64,000 nucleotides of DNA, taken from the NCBI RefSeq assembly GCF_029323795.1, contig NZ_CP119758.1:2852001-2916000 (forward strand), in the 5' to 3' direction. Each line of letters opens with the position of its first letter. Position 1 is the stretch's first letter. A program made the position numbers and the translations under genes. This stretch comes from Zobellia alginiliquefaciens. GTDB taxonomy: Bacteria > Bacteroidota > Bacteroidia > Flavobacteriales > Flavobacteriaceae. The notes below the pieces were generated by a model that was given only the letters and a program-made list of their open reading frames with translations, did no database searches and was not told the DNA's origin. Below, in pieces: positions 36,681 through 46,120 of this stretch.

Positions 36681-39419
36681 CTATACTTTCGTTAAAAATT
36701 CATCTAAGTTCATAATGGCATTGGCTACAATAGTCAGCGCGCCAAGTTCTGGTGTAGGTTGCTCTTCAAACTGAATAAATAGTTTTGGGGCCTCGCTATT
36801 TTTGTTGAATTCTGCCAATGAGGTGTTGTAAAGTGTTTTTAAGGCTTTTAGCCTATTGGGGCTTAGCTCTTTGAACGTTGCATTTTTATAGCTCTGCGCG
36901 ATACTTTTCTCTACGTCATTGGGTACACGGTTATTTTTCGCCAAATGGTAAGCAGTTTCCAAATAAACGGGATCGTTCAACGTAACCAAAGCCTGAAGGG
37001 GGGTGTTGGTTACCGTTCTCCGTATTGTGGCCACTTCTCTACTACCCGCATCAAAAGTTAAGAAAGAAGGGTAGGGACTTGTTCTTTTTAAAAAGGTATA
37101 TACACCTCTTCGGTAACGGTCTTCTCCTTTACTTTCTACCCACTGGGCATCACTATAAACAGTTTGCCAAACGCCATCAGGTTGGGGTGGCATAACCCCA
37201 GGTCCGTACATCTTTTCACTGAGCAACCCTGCAACGGCCAATGCCTGATCCCTTATCTGTTCCGCTCCTAAACGTATTCTAGGTCCGCGTGCGTAAAGTT
37301 CATTCTCAGGGTCAATTTCATACATTTTTGGATTGCTTTCCGAGCTTTGCCGATATGTACCCGACATAACAATTTCTTTTATCAGTTTTTTTACGCTCCA
37401 TTCATGTTCGTTCATAAAGCGTAACGATAACCAATCTAGCATAGCCGGATGTGATGGTGCGTCTGATTGAGAGCCAATATCTTCAACGGTAGATACAAGT
37501 CCTCGGCCGTAGATTTGGTGCCAGACCCTGTTAACAAGAGTACGAGCGGTTAGGGGGTTTTTCTTGTCTACGATCCATTGGGCAAGACCTAAACGGTTGG
37601 CAGGCCAACTTGTATTCCAAGCATTTAAGCTCTCCGGAGTGCCTGGTTCTACGGTATCTGTTTTTGACATCCAACTGCCACGATCAAACAACTGTGTTGT
37701 GCGCTTCATGTAATTCGGATTTTCAACCATAATGGGCACCGTTGGCGTCTCCGCATTTAGGGCCTCTAGAAAACTGGCGTTGATTTCGTTCCACCCAGCT
37801 TCATTTTTATTCGGCAAATCAGGAATGAATGATACCCAATACAGATTCATAAGGTTAGCCTCTTTTTTAGCGCTAACATTATGGGTCTCTATATAAATAT
37901 CTCCCTGGCGGTCTGTTCTTTTTATAGGAAAGCGTGCCGTTGTATTCTTTTTTTGTTTATTAATAGTGAATTCCCCAATAATAGGCCCCTCGGCATCTTT
38001 TTCACGGATTATCATTTTTGTTCCATCATAGTGGGAGCGAAAGTTGAGATAGACAAAACTGGCATTGTTGGTATAACCGTTTTCTATGATGCAGTTTCCT
38101 TTATCCCATAAAACTACGGAGGCATGGTCATCATACGAACCATTATTAATTTCTTTGTAAAAGTGTGATTTATAAACAGGCTCTGTAAATTGTAAAAAGT
38201 TCTTGTAGGTAGCAAAGGTCTGCTCATCACCATATTTCTTTGCCCAATTCAAGATCCTATCAACACTCTTTTGCTGTGGGGGCGAGTAAAATTTTAAAAC
38301 CGGAGATTCGCCTGGGGTATCTTCATCCCTTGAATTATTGAAGAAAGCCATCAACTTATAATATTCCTCGTACTTAAAAGGGTCGTATGGGTGACTGTGG
38401 CATTGTACGCAACCCATGGTAGTGCTTTGCCAGACCTCAAAAGTTGTGTTCAGGCGGTCAATAACGGTAGCTACACGATACTCTTCATCATCGGTTCCAC
38501 CCTCATCATTATTCATTGTATTTCTATGGAAAGCGGTTGCAATTAATTGGTCCGGTGAAGGGTTGGGTAATAGGTCGCCCGCCAATTGCTCAATGGTAAA
38601 TTGATTATACGGTAGGTCTCGGTTAAATGCATCAATAACCCAATCACGATAACGCCAAATGCTTCTTCCTAAGTCTTTTTCGTATCCTTTAGAATCAGCA
38701 TAACGGGCAAGGTCTAACCACCACGTAGCCCATTTTTCGCCATAGGTTTTTTGAGTTAACAAGGTGTCTACAAAATCTTCATAGGATAGTTCATCATTTT
38801 CAAAACTTTGTAGTAATTCTCGGTTGGGTGGCAACCCTACAATATCAAGAGACAAGCGTCTGGCGATTATATTTTTTTCTGCGGATGGATTGGGCTGTAA
38901 TTCTTTTTCATTTAATCGAGAAAGGATAAAATGGTCAATCTCATTTTTTATAAAATCTGAATTATTTCGGGGAGTAAGACCAGCTTCCATATGAACATGG
39001 GGCACTGCTACTTTTTTAGGAAGTGAATATGCCCAATGTTGCCCCCATTTGGCGCCTTCGTCTATCCAACGGGTCAACAGGTCAATCTCTTTATCCGTAA
39101 GTTTGGGTTTCTCATAGGGCATGCGAAGCTCGGGATTTTCTTCATGCAACCTTTTTATCATTTCACTACCCGCAGCATTACCTGGTATGATGGCCGCAAT
39201 GCCCGATTCCGTTTTGGCAAAAGCTTCATCTTCAAATAAAAGACTAAAACCGCCATTCTTTTTTACACCGCCATGACAAGTAATACATTTGTTGTTAAGT
39301 ATAGGTTTTATTTGTGTGCTGAAATCAACGGGAGGGGAGGATTGGCAGGCTCCTAATAACAATATTTCCAAAGGAAGAAAAAGAAACCAGTAGATATTAT
39401 CCGTTATATTCTTTTTCAT
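36681..39419 (-). CDS. PSD1/DUF1549/DUF1553 cytochrome-domain lipoprotein
   Basis: A 912-residue lipoprotein (lipobox near LLLGACQSS). An ATG nine codons upstream (39446) is possible, but the start at 39419 places the signal peptide correctly. Domains in order: PSD1 cytochrome C with haem motif CITCHGGVKKNGG (about 40-110), DUF1549 (about 165-370, WATWWLDLARYADSKGYEKD, a second CVQCH haem-like motif), a lectin-like middle part, and DUF1553 (about 630-890, NPLTARTLVNRVWHQIYGRG). The gene heads the four-gene operon. The set is abundant in Planctomycetes, where a role in polysaccharide oxidation is suspected. Confidence 0.93.
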   Translation of the reverse strand: MKKNITDNIYWFLFLPLEILLLGACQSSPPVDFSTQIKPILNNKCITCHGGVKKNGGFSLLFEDEAFAKTESGIAAIIPGNAAGSEMIKRLHEENPELRMPYEKPKLTDKEIDLLTRWIDEGAKWGQHWAYSLPKKVAVPHVHMEAGLTPRNNSDFIKNEIDHFILSRLNEKELQPNPSAEKNIIARRLSLDIVGLPPNRELLQSFENDELSYEDFVDTLLTQKTYGEKWATWWLDLARYADSKGYEKDLGRSIWRYRDWVIDAFNRDLPYNQFTIEQLAGDLLPNPSPDQLIATAFHRNTMNNDEGGTDDEEYRVATVIDRLNTTFEVWQSTTMGCVQCHSHPYDPFKYEEYYKLMAFFNNSRDEDTPGESPVLKFYSPPQQKSVDRILNWAKKYGDEQTFATYKNFLQFTEPVYKSHFYKEINNGSYDDHASVVLWDKGNCIIENGYTNNASFVYLNFRSHYDGTKMIIREKDAEGPIIGEFTINKQKKNTTARFPIKRTDRQGDIYIETHNVSAKKEANLMNLYWVSFIPDLPNKNEAGWNEINASFLEALNAETPTVPIMVENPNYMKRTTQLFDRGSWMSKTDTVEPGTPESLNAWNTSWPANRLGLAQWIVDKKNPLTARTLVNRVWHQIYGRGLVSTVEDIGSQSDAPSHPAMLDWLSLRFMNEHEWSVKKLIKEIVMSGTYRQSSESNPKMYEIDPENELYARGPRIRLGAEQIRDQALAVAGLLSEKMYGPGVMPPQPDGVWQTVYSDAQWVESKGEDRYRRGVYTFLKRTSPYPSFLTFDAGSREVATIRRTVTNTPLQALVTLNDPVYLETAYHLAKNNRVPNDVEKSIAQSYKNATFKELSPNRLKALKTLYNTSLAEFNKNSEAPKLFIQFEEQPTPELGALTIVANAIMNLDEFLTKV

Positions 39420-39783
39420 TTTTAGGTCCGTTTTTGCTAAAATCAATCTTAAATATAGAAAACTTAAGTTGTGAATGCGCCTGATATTTGCGCAACCTGT
39501 GCAACTTTTAGTATATAAGTACTAGGCTGTTCATTAAGAAAACCCCTAAGGATAGAGAATACTGTATTGCGACGGTTAAACCAGTTTGTTTTGATAATTT
39601 GATATTTATATTCTAATTGAGTTATTAAAATATAAAATTTTGCAATAAAGAGTAAGTTATTTGCGCTATTTGGCTAAAATTTACGGCAAAATGACAAATG
39701 GGAAAAATGATTGTTTTTGAGAATAAATTTATATCAGAGTATTTAGGTACACTCTTCTTTGACCATTTTTAATGAAGTGCAAC
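39420..39783. other. Intergenic region upstream of the PSD1 operon
   Basis: AT-rich sequence with no gene seen. It should hold the promoter for the PSD1 operon. A small inverted pair around 39485-39510 (TGCGC / GTGCA-like) is too weak to call. Confidence 0.4.
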
Positions 39784-39791
39784 GAAAAAAA

Positions 39792-39816
39792 GCCCAATTC
39801 ATTTAATGAATTGGGC
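39792..39816 (-). terminator. Rho-independent terminator of lysS
   Basis: A perfect 11-bp stem (GCCCAATTCAT / ATGAATTGGGC) with a 3-nt loop. On the minus strand it is followed by a T-run (complement of 39785-39791). It lies 28 nt after the lysS stop codon. Confidence 0.88.
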
Positions 39817-39843
39817 TCGTTAAATATCAAATTAAAATATAAC

Positions 39844-41535
39844 TTATTGCTTTAGCTGTACGGTTTTAGAATCACCGTCAACAACAACAGAGGTAAGGCC
39901 ATGTTTTGCCAAACCTTTCATGGATTTGTCCCATTTCTTGCCACTTAGACCAGCTTTGGTCTTTAGTTCTCCCAAATCCATTTCGCCAGTTGGTTTCAAT
40001 AGATCAACAATAGCTTTTTCCTCATCCGTAAGCTCAACCGCTTTTTTCTCCGGTCTCATTTGCGGGAAGAACAATACTTCTTGGATGGAAGAGTTGTTGG
40101 TCATTAACATGACCAAACGGTCTATACCAATACCAATACCTGATGTAGGAGGCATACCATATTCAAGGGCGCGCAAGAAATCCTGATCAATGAACATTGC
40201 TTCGTCATCTCCTTTTTCGGAAAGTTTTAGCTGTTCTTCAAAACGCTCGCGTTGGTCAATAGGGTCATTAAGCTCAGAATAGGCGTTTGCTAATTCCTTA
40301 CCGTTTACCATCAATTCAAAACGCTCGGTAAGTGCTGGGTTGTCTCTATGCTCTTTCGTAAGCGGACTCATCTCTTTTGGGTAGTCCGTTATGAAAGTTG
40401 GTTGTATATAATGATGCTCACATTTTTCGCCAAAAATCTCATCTATCAGTTTGCCAACACCCATAGTATCGTCTACTTCAAGACCAAGTTTTTTTGCAGT
40501 TTCACGAAGTTCTACTTCGCCCATTCCGGCAACGTCTTTACCGGTATGAATTTTTATCGCTTCAAGAATCGGCACTCGGGCATAAGGTGCTTTAAACTCA
40601 ATTTCGTTTTCACCTACTGTAATTTTAGAAGTGCCGTTGGCATCAAGAGCAATTTTCTCAAGAAGCTTTTCGGTGGTATCCATCATCCAGTTGTAATCCT
40701 TATAGGCTACATAGAGTTCCATTACGGTAAACTCAGGGTTGTGGGTACGGTCCATTCCTTCGTTACGGAAATCTTTGGAAAATTCGTAAACACCATCAAA
40801 CCCGCCAACAATCAGTCTTTTTAGGTACAGCTCGTTGGCAATACGCAAGTATAAAGGAATATTTAATGCATTGTGGTGCGTTAAGAACGGCCTTGCAGCG
40901 GCACCACCTGGTATAGGTTGTAGAATAGGGGTCTCCACCTCTAAATATCCTGCGGCATTATAAAATTCACGAATACTGTTCGTAATCTTGGTACGCTTAA
41001 TAAACGTTTCTTTTACTTTAGGGTTGACCACCAAATCTACATAGCGCTGGCGGTACCTCATTTCCGGGTCGTTGAATTCGTCAAAAACATTCCCTTCGGA
41101 ATCTTTTTTTGGTAATGGTAACGGGCGTAACGATTTGCTTAAAAGCGAAAAGTTCTTCACCATTACAGTTTTTTCGCCCACTTGAGTAGTGAACAATTCT
41201 CCTTCAATACCAATGATATCGCCTATATCCAATAATTTCTTGTACACATCATTGTAAAGACTTTTGTCCTCACCGGTACAGATTTCATCGCGGTTAAAAT
41301 AAACCTGAATACGGCCTTCACTATCCTGCAACTCCGCAAAAGAAGCTTTACCCTGAATTCTTCGGGACATTAATCTACCTGAAATGACCACTTTTTTACC
41401 TTCTTCGTAATCCGATTTAATGCCTTTTGACGTAGCATCAACAGGGTATAATGCAGCCGGGTAGGGGTCAATGCCCAGTTCGCGCAATTTGGTCAGTTTT
41501 TCTCTTCTAATAATTTCTTGTTCCGAAAGTTGCAT
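39844..41535 (-). CDS. lysS: Lysine-tRNA ligase
   Basis: A 563-residue class II synthetase that charges tRNA-Lys. An N-terminal OB-fold (about 45-150, [20 protein letters not shown]) precedes the catalytic domain with motif 1 ([20 protein letters not shown]), motif 2 ([20 protein letters not shown]) and motif 3 ([18 protein letters not shown]). About 65 extra C-terminal residues ([20 protein letters not shown] onward) form a winged-helix-like tail common in Bacteroidota LysS. Confidence 0.98.
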   Translation of the reverse strand: MQLSEQEIIRREKLTKLRELGIDPYPAALYPVDATSKGIKSDYEEGKKVVISGRLMSRRIQGKASFAELQDSEGRIQVYFNRDEICTGEDKSLYNDVYKKLLDIGDIIGIEGELFTTQVGEKTVMVKNFSLLSKSLRPLPLPKKDSEGNVFDEFNDPEMRYRQRYVDLVVNPKVKETFIKRTKITNSIREFYNAAGYLEVETPILQPIPGGAAARPFLTHHNALNIPLYLRIANELYLKRLIVGGFDGVYEFSKDFRNEGMDRTHNPEFTVMELYVAYKDYNWMMDTTEKLLEKIALDANGTSKITVGENEIEFKAPYARVPILEAIKIHTGKDVAGMGEVELRETAKKLGLEVDDTMGVGKLIDEIFGEKCEHHYIQPTFITDYPKEMSPLTKEHRDNPALTERFELMVNGKELANAYSELNDPIDQRERFEEQLKLSEKGDDEAMFIDQDFLRALEYGMPPTSGIGIGIDRLVMLMTNNSSIQEVLFFPQMRPEKKAVELTDEEKAIVDLLKPTGEMDLGELKTKAGLSGKKWDKSMKGLAKHGLTSVVVDGDSKTVQLKQ

Positions 41536-41554
41536 TTTTTACTATTTAAGGCTG

Positions 41555-41562
41555 CAAATATA
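41555..41562 (-). promoter_or_regulatory. Bacteroidota -7 box of lysS
   Basis: On the minus strand TATATTTG matches the TAnnTTTG consensus and ends 19 nt before the lysS ATG. No -33 element at standard spacing was clear. Confidence 0.45.
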
Positions 41563-41753
41563 AACTAATGGCGCAACACTCTATGCATCATATAATATGA
41601 AATTATAAGCTTGACACTTTGTTTATGTAATTGTTATAAGCGAATAGGATAAAATGATGTTAGGTTCACTATATTTTTTGGTAGAAATATGTAACAATTT
41701 TGGGTTTGTCTCGTCATACAGGTGCATCATCAATCAATCTAAATCATATTAAA

Positions 41754-41909
41754 ATGAGTTTTTTTCGAGTATTATTGGCTATTCTTTTTCCTCCCCTGGC
41801 GGTTATCGGAAAAGGTTGTGGGTCGTTCTTAATTGTTCTACTTTTGACTTTCTGTGGCTGGGTGCCTGGCGTTATTGCTGCATTGGTCATATTGAACAAC
41901 CCAAATTAG
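41754..41909 (+). CDS. Pmp3/YqaE family membrane peptide
   Basis: A 51-residue hydrophobic protein with two membrane helices. The start MSFFRVLLAILFPPLAVIGK and the second helix ending CGWVPGVIAALVIL match the UPF0057 (Pmp3) pattern of stress-linked membrane peptides. The frame is open for 18 codons upstream, but only the ATG at 41754 gives a family-like start. It lies 11 nt upstream of a lipoprotein gene, suggesting co-expression. Confidence 0.9.
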   Translation: MSFFRVLLAILFPPLAVIGKGCGSFLIVLLLTFCGWVPGVIAALVILNNPN

Positions 41910-41920
41910 AGCCCCGTTTT

Positions 41921-42658
41921 ATGAAATTAGCCCAAGTATTTTCCATAGTCTTAATTGCCGTTTTTTTTGTTGCCTGTAATTTTACCGAAGAAATCCATTT
42001 TAATGAAGATGGAACTGGGAAGATGAACATTGGTTTTGATGGTGGTGAAATGCTACAAATGTTACCGCCATCAGATTCTACCCAATTAGAAGAGGTAATC
42101 GACTCTACAATTGTTTTTAAAGATTTGATACGGGAAAATAAAGATAGTATTGCCCAGTTATCTCAAAAGCAACAAGCGGAATTGAAAAAGCTGGAACCTT
42201 TTAGTCTTCATATGATGATGGATGCCGAAAAGGGGATTATGAATTTTGATATGTTTACGGACTTTAAAGATGTATCCGAAGTGAACGATGCTTTTAATGC
42301 TTTTCAGAGTGCAAGTACTATTGGACCTTCTGCGGGTAGTAAACCGATGCCGAAAAATTCTGCTAATGAGGCAACTGAGGTTAGTTATTCTTTTAAGAAA
42401 AATAAATTTAGGCGAGAGGCAATTATAAAAGACAAAGAGTTGTTTCAGCAAAGTATAGACAGTCTTGAAACGGCAGAAATGTTCTTGTCCAGCTCTAGCT
42501 ATACATTTAAATATCACTTTCCAAAACGGGTGAAATCTACCAACGTGGAAGAAGCTACTTTTTCCATGGATGGAAAAACAATGGTGTACGAGGTTAATTT
42601 TCTAGATATGCTCAAGAATCCAGAATCCATTATGATCGAGGTTGAGTTAGAGAAATAG
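41921..42658 (+). CDS. Hypothetical lipoprotein
   Basis: A 245-residue lipoprotein starting MKLAQVFSIVLIAVFFVACN. The open frame extends back to a non-ATG start inside the Pmp3 gene, but the lipobox fixes ATG 41921. The segment FTEEIHFNEDGTGKMNIGFD is typical of a group of Bacteroidota lipoproteins of unknown function. The body is mixed alpha/beta with a long Lys/Glu-rich region and a C-terminal YEVNFLDMLKNPESIMIEVE strand. It may bind something in the periplasm; no role is known. Confidence 0.75.
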   Translation: MKLAQVFSIVLIAVFFVACNFTEEIHFNEDGTGKMNIGFDGGEMLQMLPPSDSTQLEEVIDSTIVFKDLIRENKDSIAQLSQKQQAELKKLEPFSLHMMMDAEKGIMNFDMFTDFKDVSEVNDAFNAFQSASTIGPSAGSKPMPKNSANEATEVSYSFKKNKFRREAIIKDKELFQQSIDSLETAEMFLSSSSYTFKYHFPKRVKSTNVEEATFSMDGKTMVYEVNFLDMLKNPESIMIEVELEK

Positions 42659-42671
42659 ACCTGTGCGTTTT

Positions 42672-42679
42672 GTATCTTT
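42672..42679 (+). promoter_or_regulatory. -7 box of lipB (TATCTTTG)
   Basis: TATCTTTG is a full match to TAnnTTTG and ends 2 nt before the first ATG of lipB. It would give a leaderless or near-leaderless mRNA. No -33 element at usual distance was found. Confidence 0.45.
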
Positions 42680-42681
42680 GC

Positions 42682-43383
42682 ATGATGAACAAAAAAGTGC
42701 TTGTACAGGATTTGGGATTGAAAGACTATAAAGAAACTTGGGATTACCAAGAAGAGCTTTTCAAACAAACGGTAGATTTAAAAATTAAGAATCGTAGGGG
42801 GCAAGCTAATGAACCAACACCAAATCACTTTTTGTTTGTAGAACACCCCCATGTTTATACTTTGGGTAAGAGTGGTGATTTTGCCAATCTTTTAATAACT
42901 GAAGAAGAACTTACGGCCAAAAACGCAAAATTTTATAAGATAAATCGAGGTGGGGATATTACTTATCACGGTCCTGGGCAGATAGTAGGGTACCCCATTT
43001 TAGATTTGGATAACTTCTTTACCGATATTCATAAATACCTTCGTTTTTTAGAGGAAATGGTCATTCTTACTTTGGCCGAATATGGGCTAAAAGCGGAACG
43101 GTCTGAAGGTGAAACCGGAGTTTGGTTGGATGTGGGCACGCCGTTTGCCAGAAAAATATGCGCTATGGGCGTACGTGCCAGCCGATGGGTAACCATGCAC
43201 GGTTTTGCATTGAACGTAAATGCCGATCTGGGGTATTTTGATTTGATGATCCCGTGTGGTATAAAGGATAAGGCGGTTACATCGTTAAATGTGGAGCTGG
43301 GACAGCAAGAGGTTGATTTGGATGAGGTAAAGCAAAAACTTCAGAAACATTTTGAGACTCTTTTTAAGGCAACTCTAAAATAA
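42682..43383 (+). CDS. lipB: Octanoyltransferase LipB
   Basis: A 233-residue enzyme that moves octanoyl from acyl carrier protein to lipoyl domains. Signature motifs are HVYTLGKSGDFANLL, NRGGDITYHGPGQIVGYPIL, the Lys in ARKICAMGVRASRWVTMHGF, and the acyl-accepting Cys in MIPCGIKDKAVTSL. ATG at 42685 is an equal alternative. A frame extension to 42670 is unlikely because it includes the promoter box. Confidence 0.96.
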   Translation: MMNKKVLVQDLGLKDYKETWDYQEELFKQTVDLKIKNRRGQANEPTPNHFLFVEHPHVYTLGKSGDFANLLITEEELTAKNAKFYKINRGGDITYHGPGQIVGYPILDLDNFFTDIHKYLRFLEEMVILTLAEYGLKAERSEGETGVWLDVGTPFARKICAMGVRASRWVTMHGFALNVNADLGYFDLMIPCGIKDKAVTSLNVELGQQEVDLDEVKQKLQKHFETLFKATLK

Positions 43384-43859
43384 GGTGGCTTTATTTTTTA
43401 ATTTCGTAGTCTTTGTACTACAAAATGATGAAATAGCAGTTTTTAACTTAATATTAACACTTTAAGAGTTTAAGTTAGTTATAAGAAAATTCTAACCGTT
43501 TATACATTATTTCCTTCCAATTGTCAATGTAGAATCTTGCTATGTCAATAAAATTAGACGCATATGAATTCTGCATTTTTGTAGTTTAAAAATTCTTTTC
43601 TACGTTTGGTGTGTGCAAAAAATCAAGAATAGATTTTAGTACTGTTCCCTTCATTTAATAGTAGAGTAAATTCTCCCATTTTTTCTCCCCCAATTATTTA
43701 AGTCTTTTAATTGTAGTTAATTACTCTCCCCCATCACCCCCGGTTATTTGTTTTTTGTTCCCGTCCATAATTTACAATAGATAGGCTGCGCCAATATATG
43801 TTGTGTTGGTAGAACACTGAATTTTTAACAAGTAATATTAACCTTAAATTTTTTAGATT
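43384..43859 (+). promoter_or_regulatory. Long leader/control region of the curli operon
   Basis: These 476 nt precede csgA and hold no gene. Between about 43674 and 43742 the plus strand is unusually C-rich, with three repeats of a TCTCCC or CTCCCCC core (TTTTCTCCCCCAATTATT, TACTCTCCCCCATCACCCCC), separated by TTAATTG-type AT segments. Such clustered repeats look like regulator binding sites or a structured leader. A full TAnnTTTG box was not found. Confidence 0.4.
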
Positions 43860-45398
43860 ATGAGAAAGTTTATTTTTAGTGCCTTGGCACTTACAATGGG
43901 GGTTTACGTACAGGCCCAAAACGTCAATATCGGTAGTCATACCGGTAATGGTAATACTTCAACTGTTAATCAGACTGGGGACGGTCATCTATCCGATGTT
44001 GAGATTATTGGTGATGATAATACAACCACCGTAATACAAGAAGAAAATGGAGATCAAAATGCATGGGTACGTATTGGCGTATTGGGTTCTCATGATAATA
44101 CGGTCGTAGTCGAACAATTGGCGACCGGTGAAAATAACAATGCTACGGTTCGCGTAGTAGGGCAAGCTAATTCCGCTATCATACAACAGACCGGAAATGA
44201 AAACAATAATGGACCAAGTTCAGGTAGTGAGGTAGGTGGTGACCCTTTAGGCATTGATATTAGAGGTGATGATAACAGTGTTTGGATTGAGCAACATGGT
44301 GATCTTAATGAAGGTTTTGTAAAAATCGGGGATTACCCAACTGATGATAAAGCTTACGATAACTACGCTGAAATCCGTCAACATTACAATGCTTATGAAA
44401 ACTATGCAACCATAGAGGTTCTAGGAGATGGTAACGAAGCTATCGTAGATCAAGATGGTTCGTATGACATTACAGAGGTCTACCAGTCAGGCGATGGAAA
44501 CTTTGCCGATACAGAGCAGTGGAACAGTAATGATTCTGGAGAGATTTACGTTGATCAATATGGTGACGACAACGAAGCTTGGGTTTTTCAAGATGGTGAT
44601 CAGTCATATAGCCACACAGAACAAAGTGGAGATGATAATTATGCCAATGTAAGCCAAGAAGGTGAGTTTGCTTACAGTGATTTACATCAAGATGGTGATG
44701 ATAACGAGGCTACGGTTGATCAAGCTGGTTATGCTAACGACAGTTATATAGACCAAGATGGTAATGATAATGACGCAACGGTTATGCAACTTTCTGGTGA
44801 ATACAATTATAGTGAAATAGAGCAAGATGGCGACGACAATAGTGCCATAGTTAATCAAAGCGGGGAGGATAATTATAGTTATATAGACCAAGATGGTAAT
44901 GATAACATAGCAATGGTAACACAAAGTGGAGAGGATAACGATAGTGATATTTACCAAGATGGAGATGGCAATGATGCTACAGTAGCACAAGGTGATGAAG
45001 ATAATTATAGTTACATAGATCAGTCAGGTAACGATAACTCAGCAGCAGTTACACAACTTATAGGCGATGATAACCATAGCGATATTTACCAAGATGGCGA
45101 TGACAATGATGCTACGGTAACACAAAGCGGGTATGATAACTATAGTTACATTGACCAATATGGGAATGGTAATGTTGCTAGTGCCACACAAACAGGTAAT
45201 GATAACTACAGTGAAATTGAGCAGGGGGCGGATGATGGTTCTGTAATTGTTAGCCAAACAGGTAATGATCATTATAGCTATTTTGGTCAGTTTGGTGGCA
45301 CCGATAATACAGCCACAGTAACCCAAACCGGTAATAACCAGTCCAGCAGTTTTATTCAGAATGGGTCAGGCAATCATATTGATATCATCCAAAACTAA
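43860..45398 (+). CDS. csgA: Curli major subunit, large CsgA-like amyloid protein
   Basis: A 512-residue secreted protein with signal peptide (FIFSALALTMGVYVQAQ). Almost the entire mature protein is built from curlin-type repeats. In the C-terminal half they become a regular tandem of about 22 residues: an SYIDQDGNDN half and an ATVTQSGEDN half, each with the Gln and Asn spaced as in curlin (SxxxxQxGxxNxAxVxQ). E. coli CsgA has five repeats and about 150 residues; this one has several times more and is very rich in Asp. The protein should form extracellular beta-solenoid fibres. First gene of the curli operon. Confidence 0.92.
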   Translation: MRKFIFSALALTMGVYVQAQNVNIGSHTGNGNTSTVNQTGDGHLSDVEIIGDDNTTTVIQEENGDQNAWVRIGVLGSHDNTVVVEQLATGENNNATVRVVGQANSAIIQQTGNENNNGPSSGSEVGGDPLGIDIRGDDNSVWIEQHGDLNEGFVKIGDYPTDDKAYDNYAEIRQHYNAYENYATIEVLGDGNEAIVDQDGSYDITEVYQSGDGNFADTEQWNSNDSGEIYVDQYGDDNEAWVFQDGDQSYSHTEQSGDDNYANVSQEGEFAYSDLHQDGDDNEATVDQAGYANDSYIDQDGNDNDATVMQLSGEYNYSEIEQDGDDNSAIVNQSGEDNYSYIDQDGNDNIAMVTQSGEDNDSDIYQDGDGNDATVAQGDEDNYSYIDQSGNDNSAAVTQLIGDDNHSDIYQDGDDNDATVTQSGYDNYSYIDQYGNGNVASATQTGNDNYSEIEQGADDGSVIVSQTGNDHYSYFGQFGGTDNTATVTQTGNNQSSSFIQNGSGNHIDIIQN

Positions 45399-45420
45399 TA
45401 TGATAGAATACTAATAAAAT

Positions 45421-45446
45421 GGGATGGTGAAATTGTTCATCATCCC
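45421..45446 (+). terminator. Attenuating hairpin between csgA and csgB-like genes
   Basis: The stem GGGATGGTGAA / TTCATCATCCC (one mismatch) with loop ATTG is followed by only four T. It lies 22 nt after the csgA stop. It probably reduces read-through so that the major subunit is made in excess over the assembly proteins. Confidence 0.6.
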
Positions 45447-45588
45447 TTTTATCAGAAGGTATTTCACAGTAAGAACCTACAAAGAAATACAATCAGAATA
45501 ATCTAGATAAATAGGGACGGGTTATTAAGAGCGGATCATTTAATCACTAAAAAGTTTCCCTTATTTTAAAATCTAAATAATAAATACA

Positions 45589-46104
45589 ATGATGTACTTA
45601 GAAATATTTCTAAAAAAAATTATTCCGTACGCCTTTATTCTATTAGGCTTTGTTTACATAAGTGCACAAGATGTAGGTGAAGAGGCAGTACTTTCCGCTA
45701 AAACAATATTGGAACAGAATAATTTGAGTATAAGGGCCAATCAAGATATACCTGTGCATTCTTCTACTGATTCTGCTTATATCTATCAAATAGGAGCCAA
45801 TAATGAAAGTTCAATAAGAGTAAGTGGAGCAGATAGCAATGTCAACTTACTTCAAAATGGAAACTTCAATAAGGCCGGTATTCAGTTGTCATCAAGAAGC
45901 CTAGATTATAATATGGTCCAGAACGGAGACGGAAATATTTTATTAGACTATGGAAATGGACCACACTTAAATCTACAACGAACAATTTTTCAGAATGGGG
46001 ATAATCAAAATGTTGTCATTTTTGGAAGCAACTCATTAACCAAGAATATGGTATTGAATGTACAGGGTAATTCGGAAATGGTTACCGTTAGAAATTTTAA
46101 TTAA
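45589..46104 (+). CDS. csgB: CsgB-like minor curlin
   Basis: A 171-residue exported protein (signal peptide ending near FVYISAQ). The mature part has four or five degenerate curlin repeats: AYIYQIGANNESSIRVSGA, VNLLQNGNFNKAGIQL, MVQNGDGNI, IFQNGDNQNVVI. Position between csgA and the export genes and small size suggest the nucleator role of CsgB. The match is by repeat pattern and context, not by a diagnostic motif. Confidence 0.75.
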   Translation: MMYLEIFLKKIIPYAFILLGFVYISAQDVGEEAVLSAKTILEQNNLSIRANQDIPVHSSTDSAYIYQIGANNESSIRVSGADSNVNLLQNGNFNKAGIQLSSRSLDYNMVQNGDGNILLDYGNGPHLNLQRTIFQNGDNQNVVIFGSNSLTKNMVLNVQGNSEMVTVRNFN

Positions 46105-46120
46105 CCTGAACGCCGTTAAA

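Noticed and set aside
43405-43425. GTAGT/ACTAC hairpin after lipB as a terminator
   Set aside because: The stem is only 5 bp and no T-run follows.
43843-43855. TATTAACCTT just before csgA as a tenth regulon motif
   Set aside because: One mismatch in the first box, no CATTAA-type second box at 13-14 nt, and the start codon lies too close.
44682-45326. Two minus-strand hydrophobic frames inside csgA
   Set aside because: They are reverse-strand shadows of the Asp/Asn-rich curlin repeats and show no independent start or promoter.
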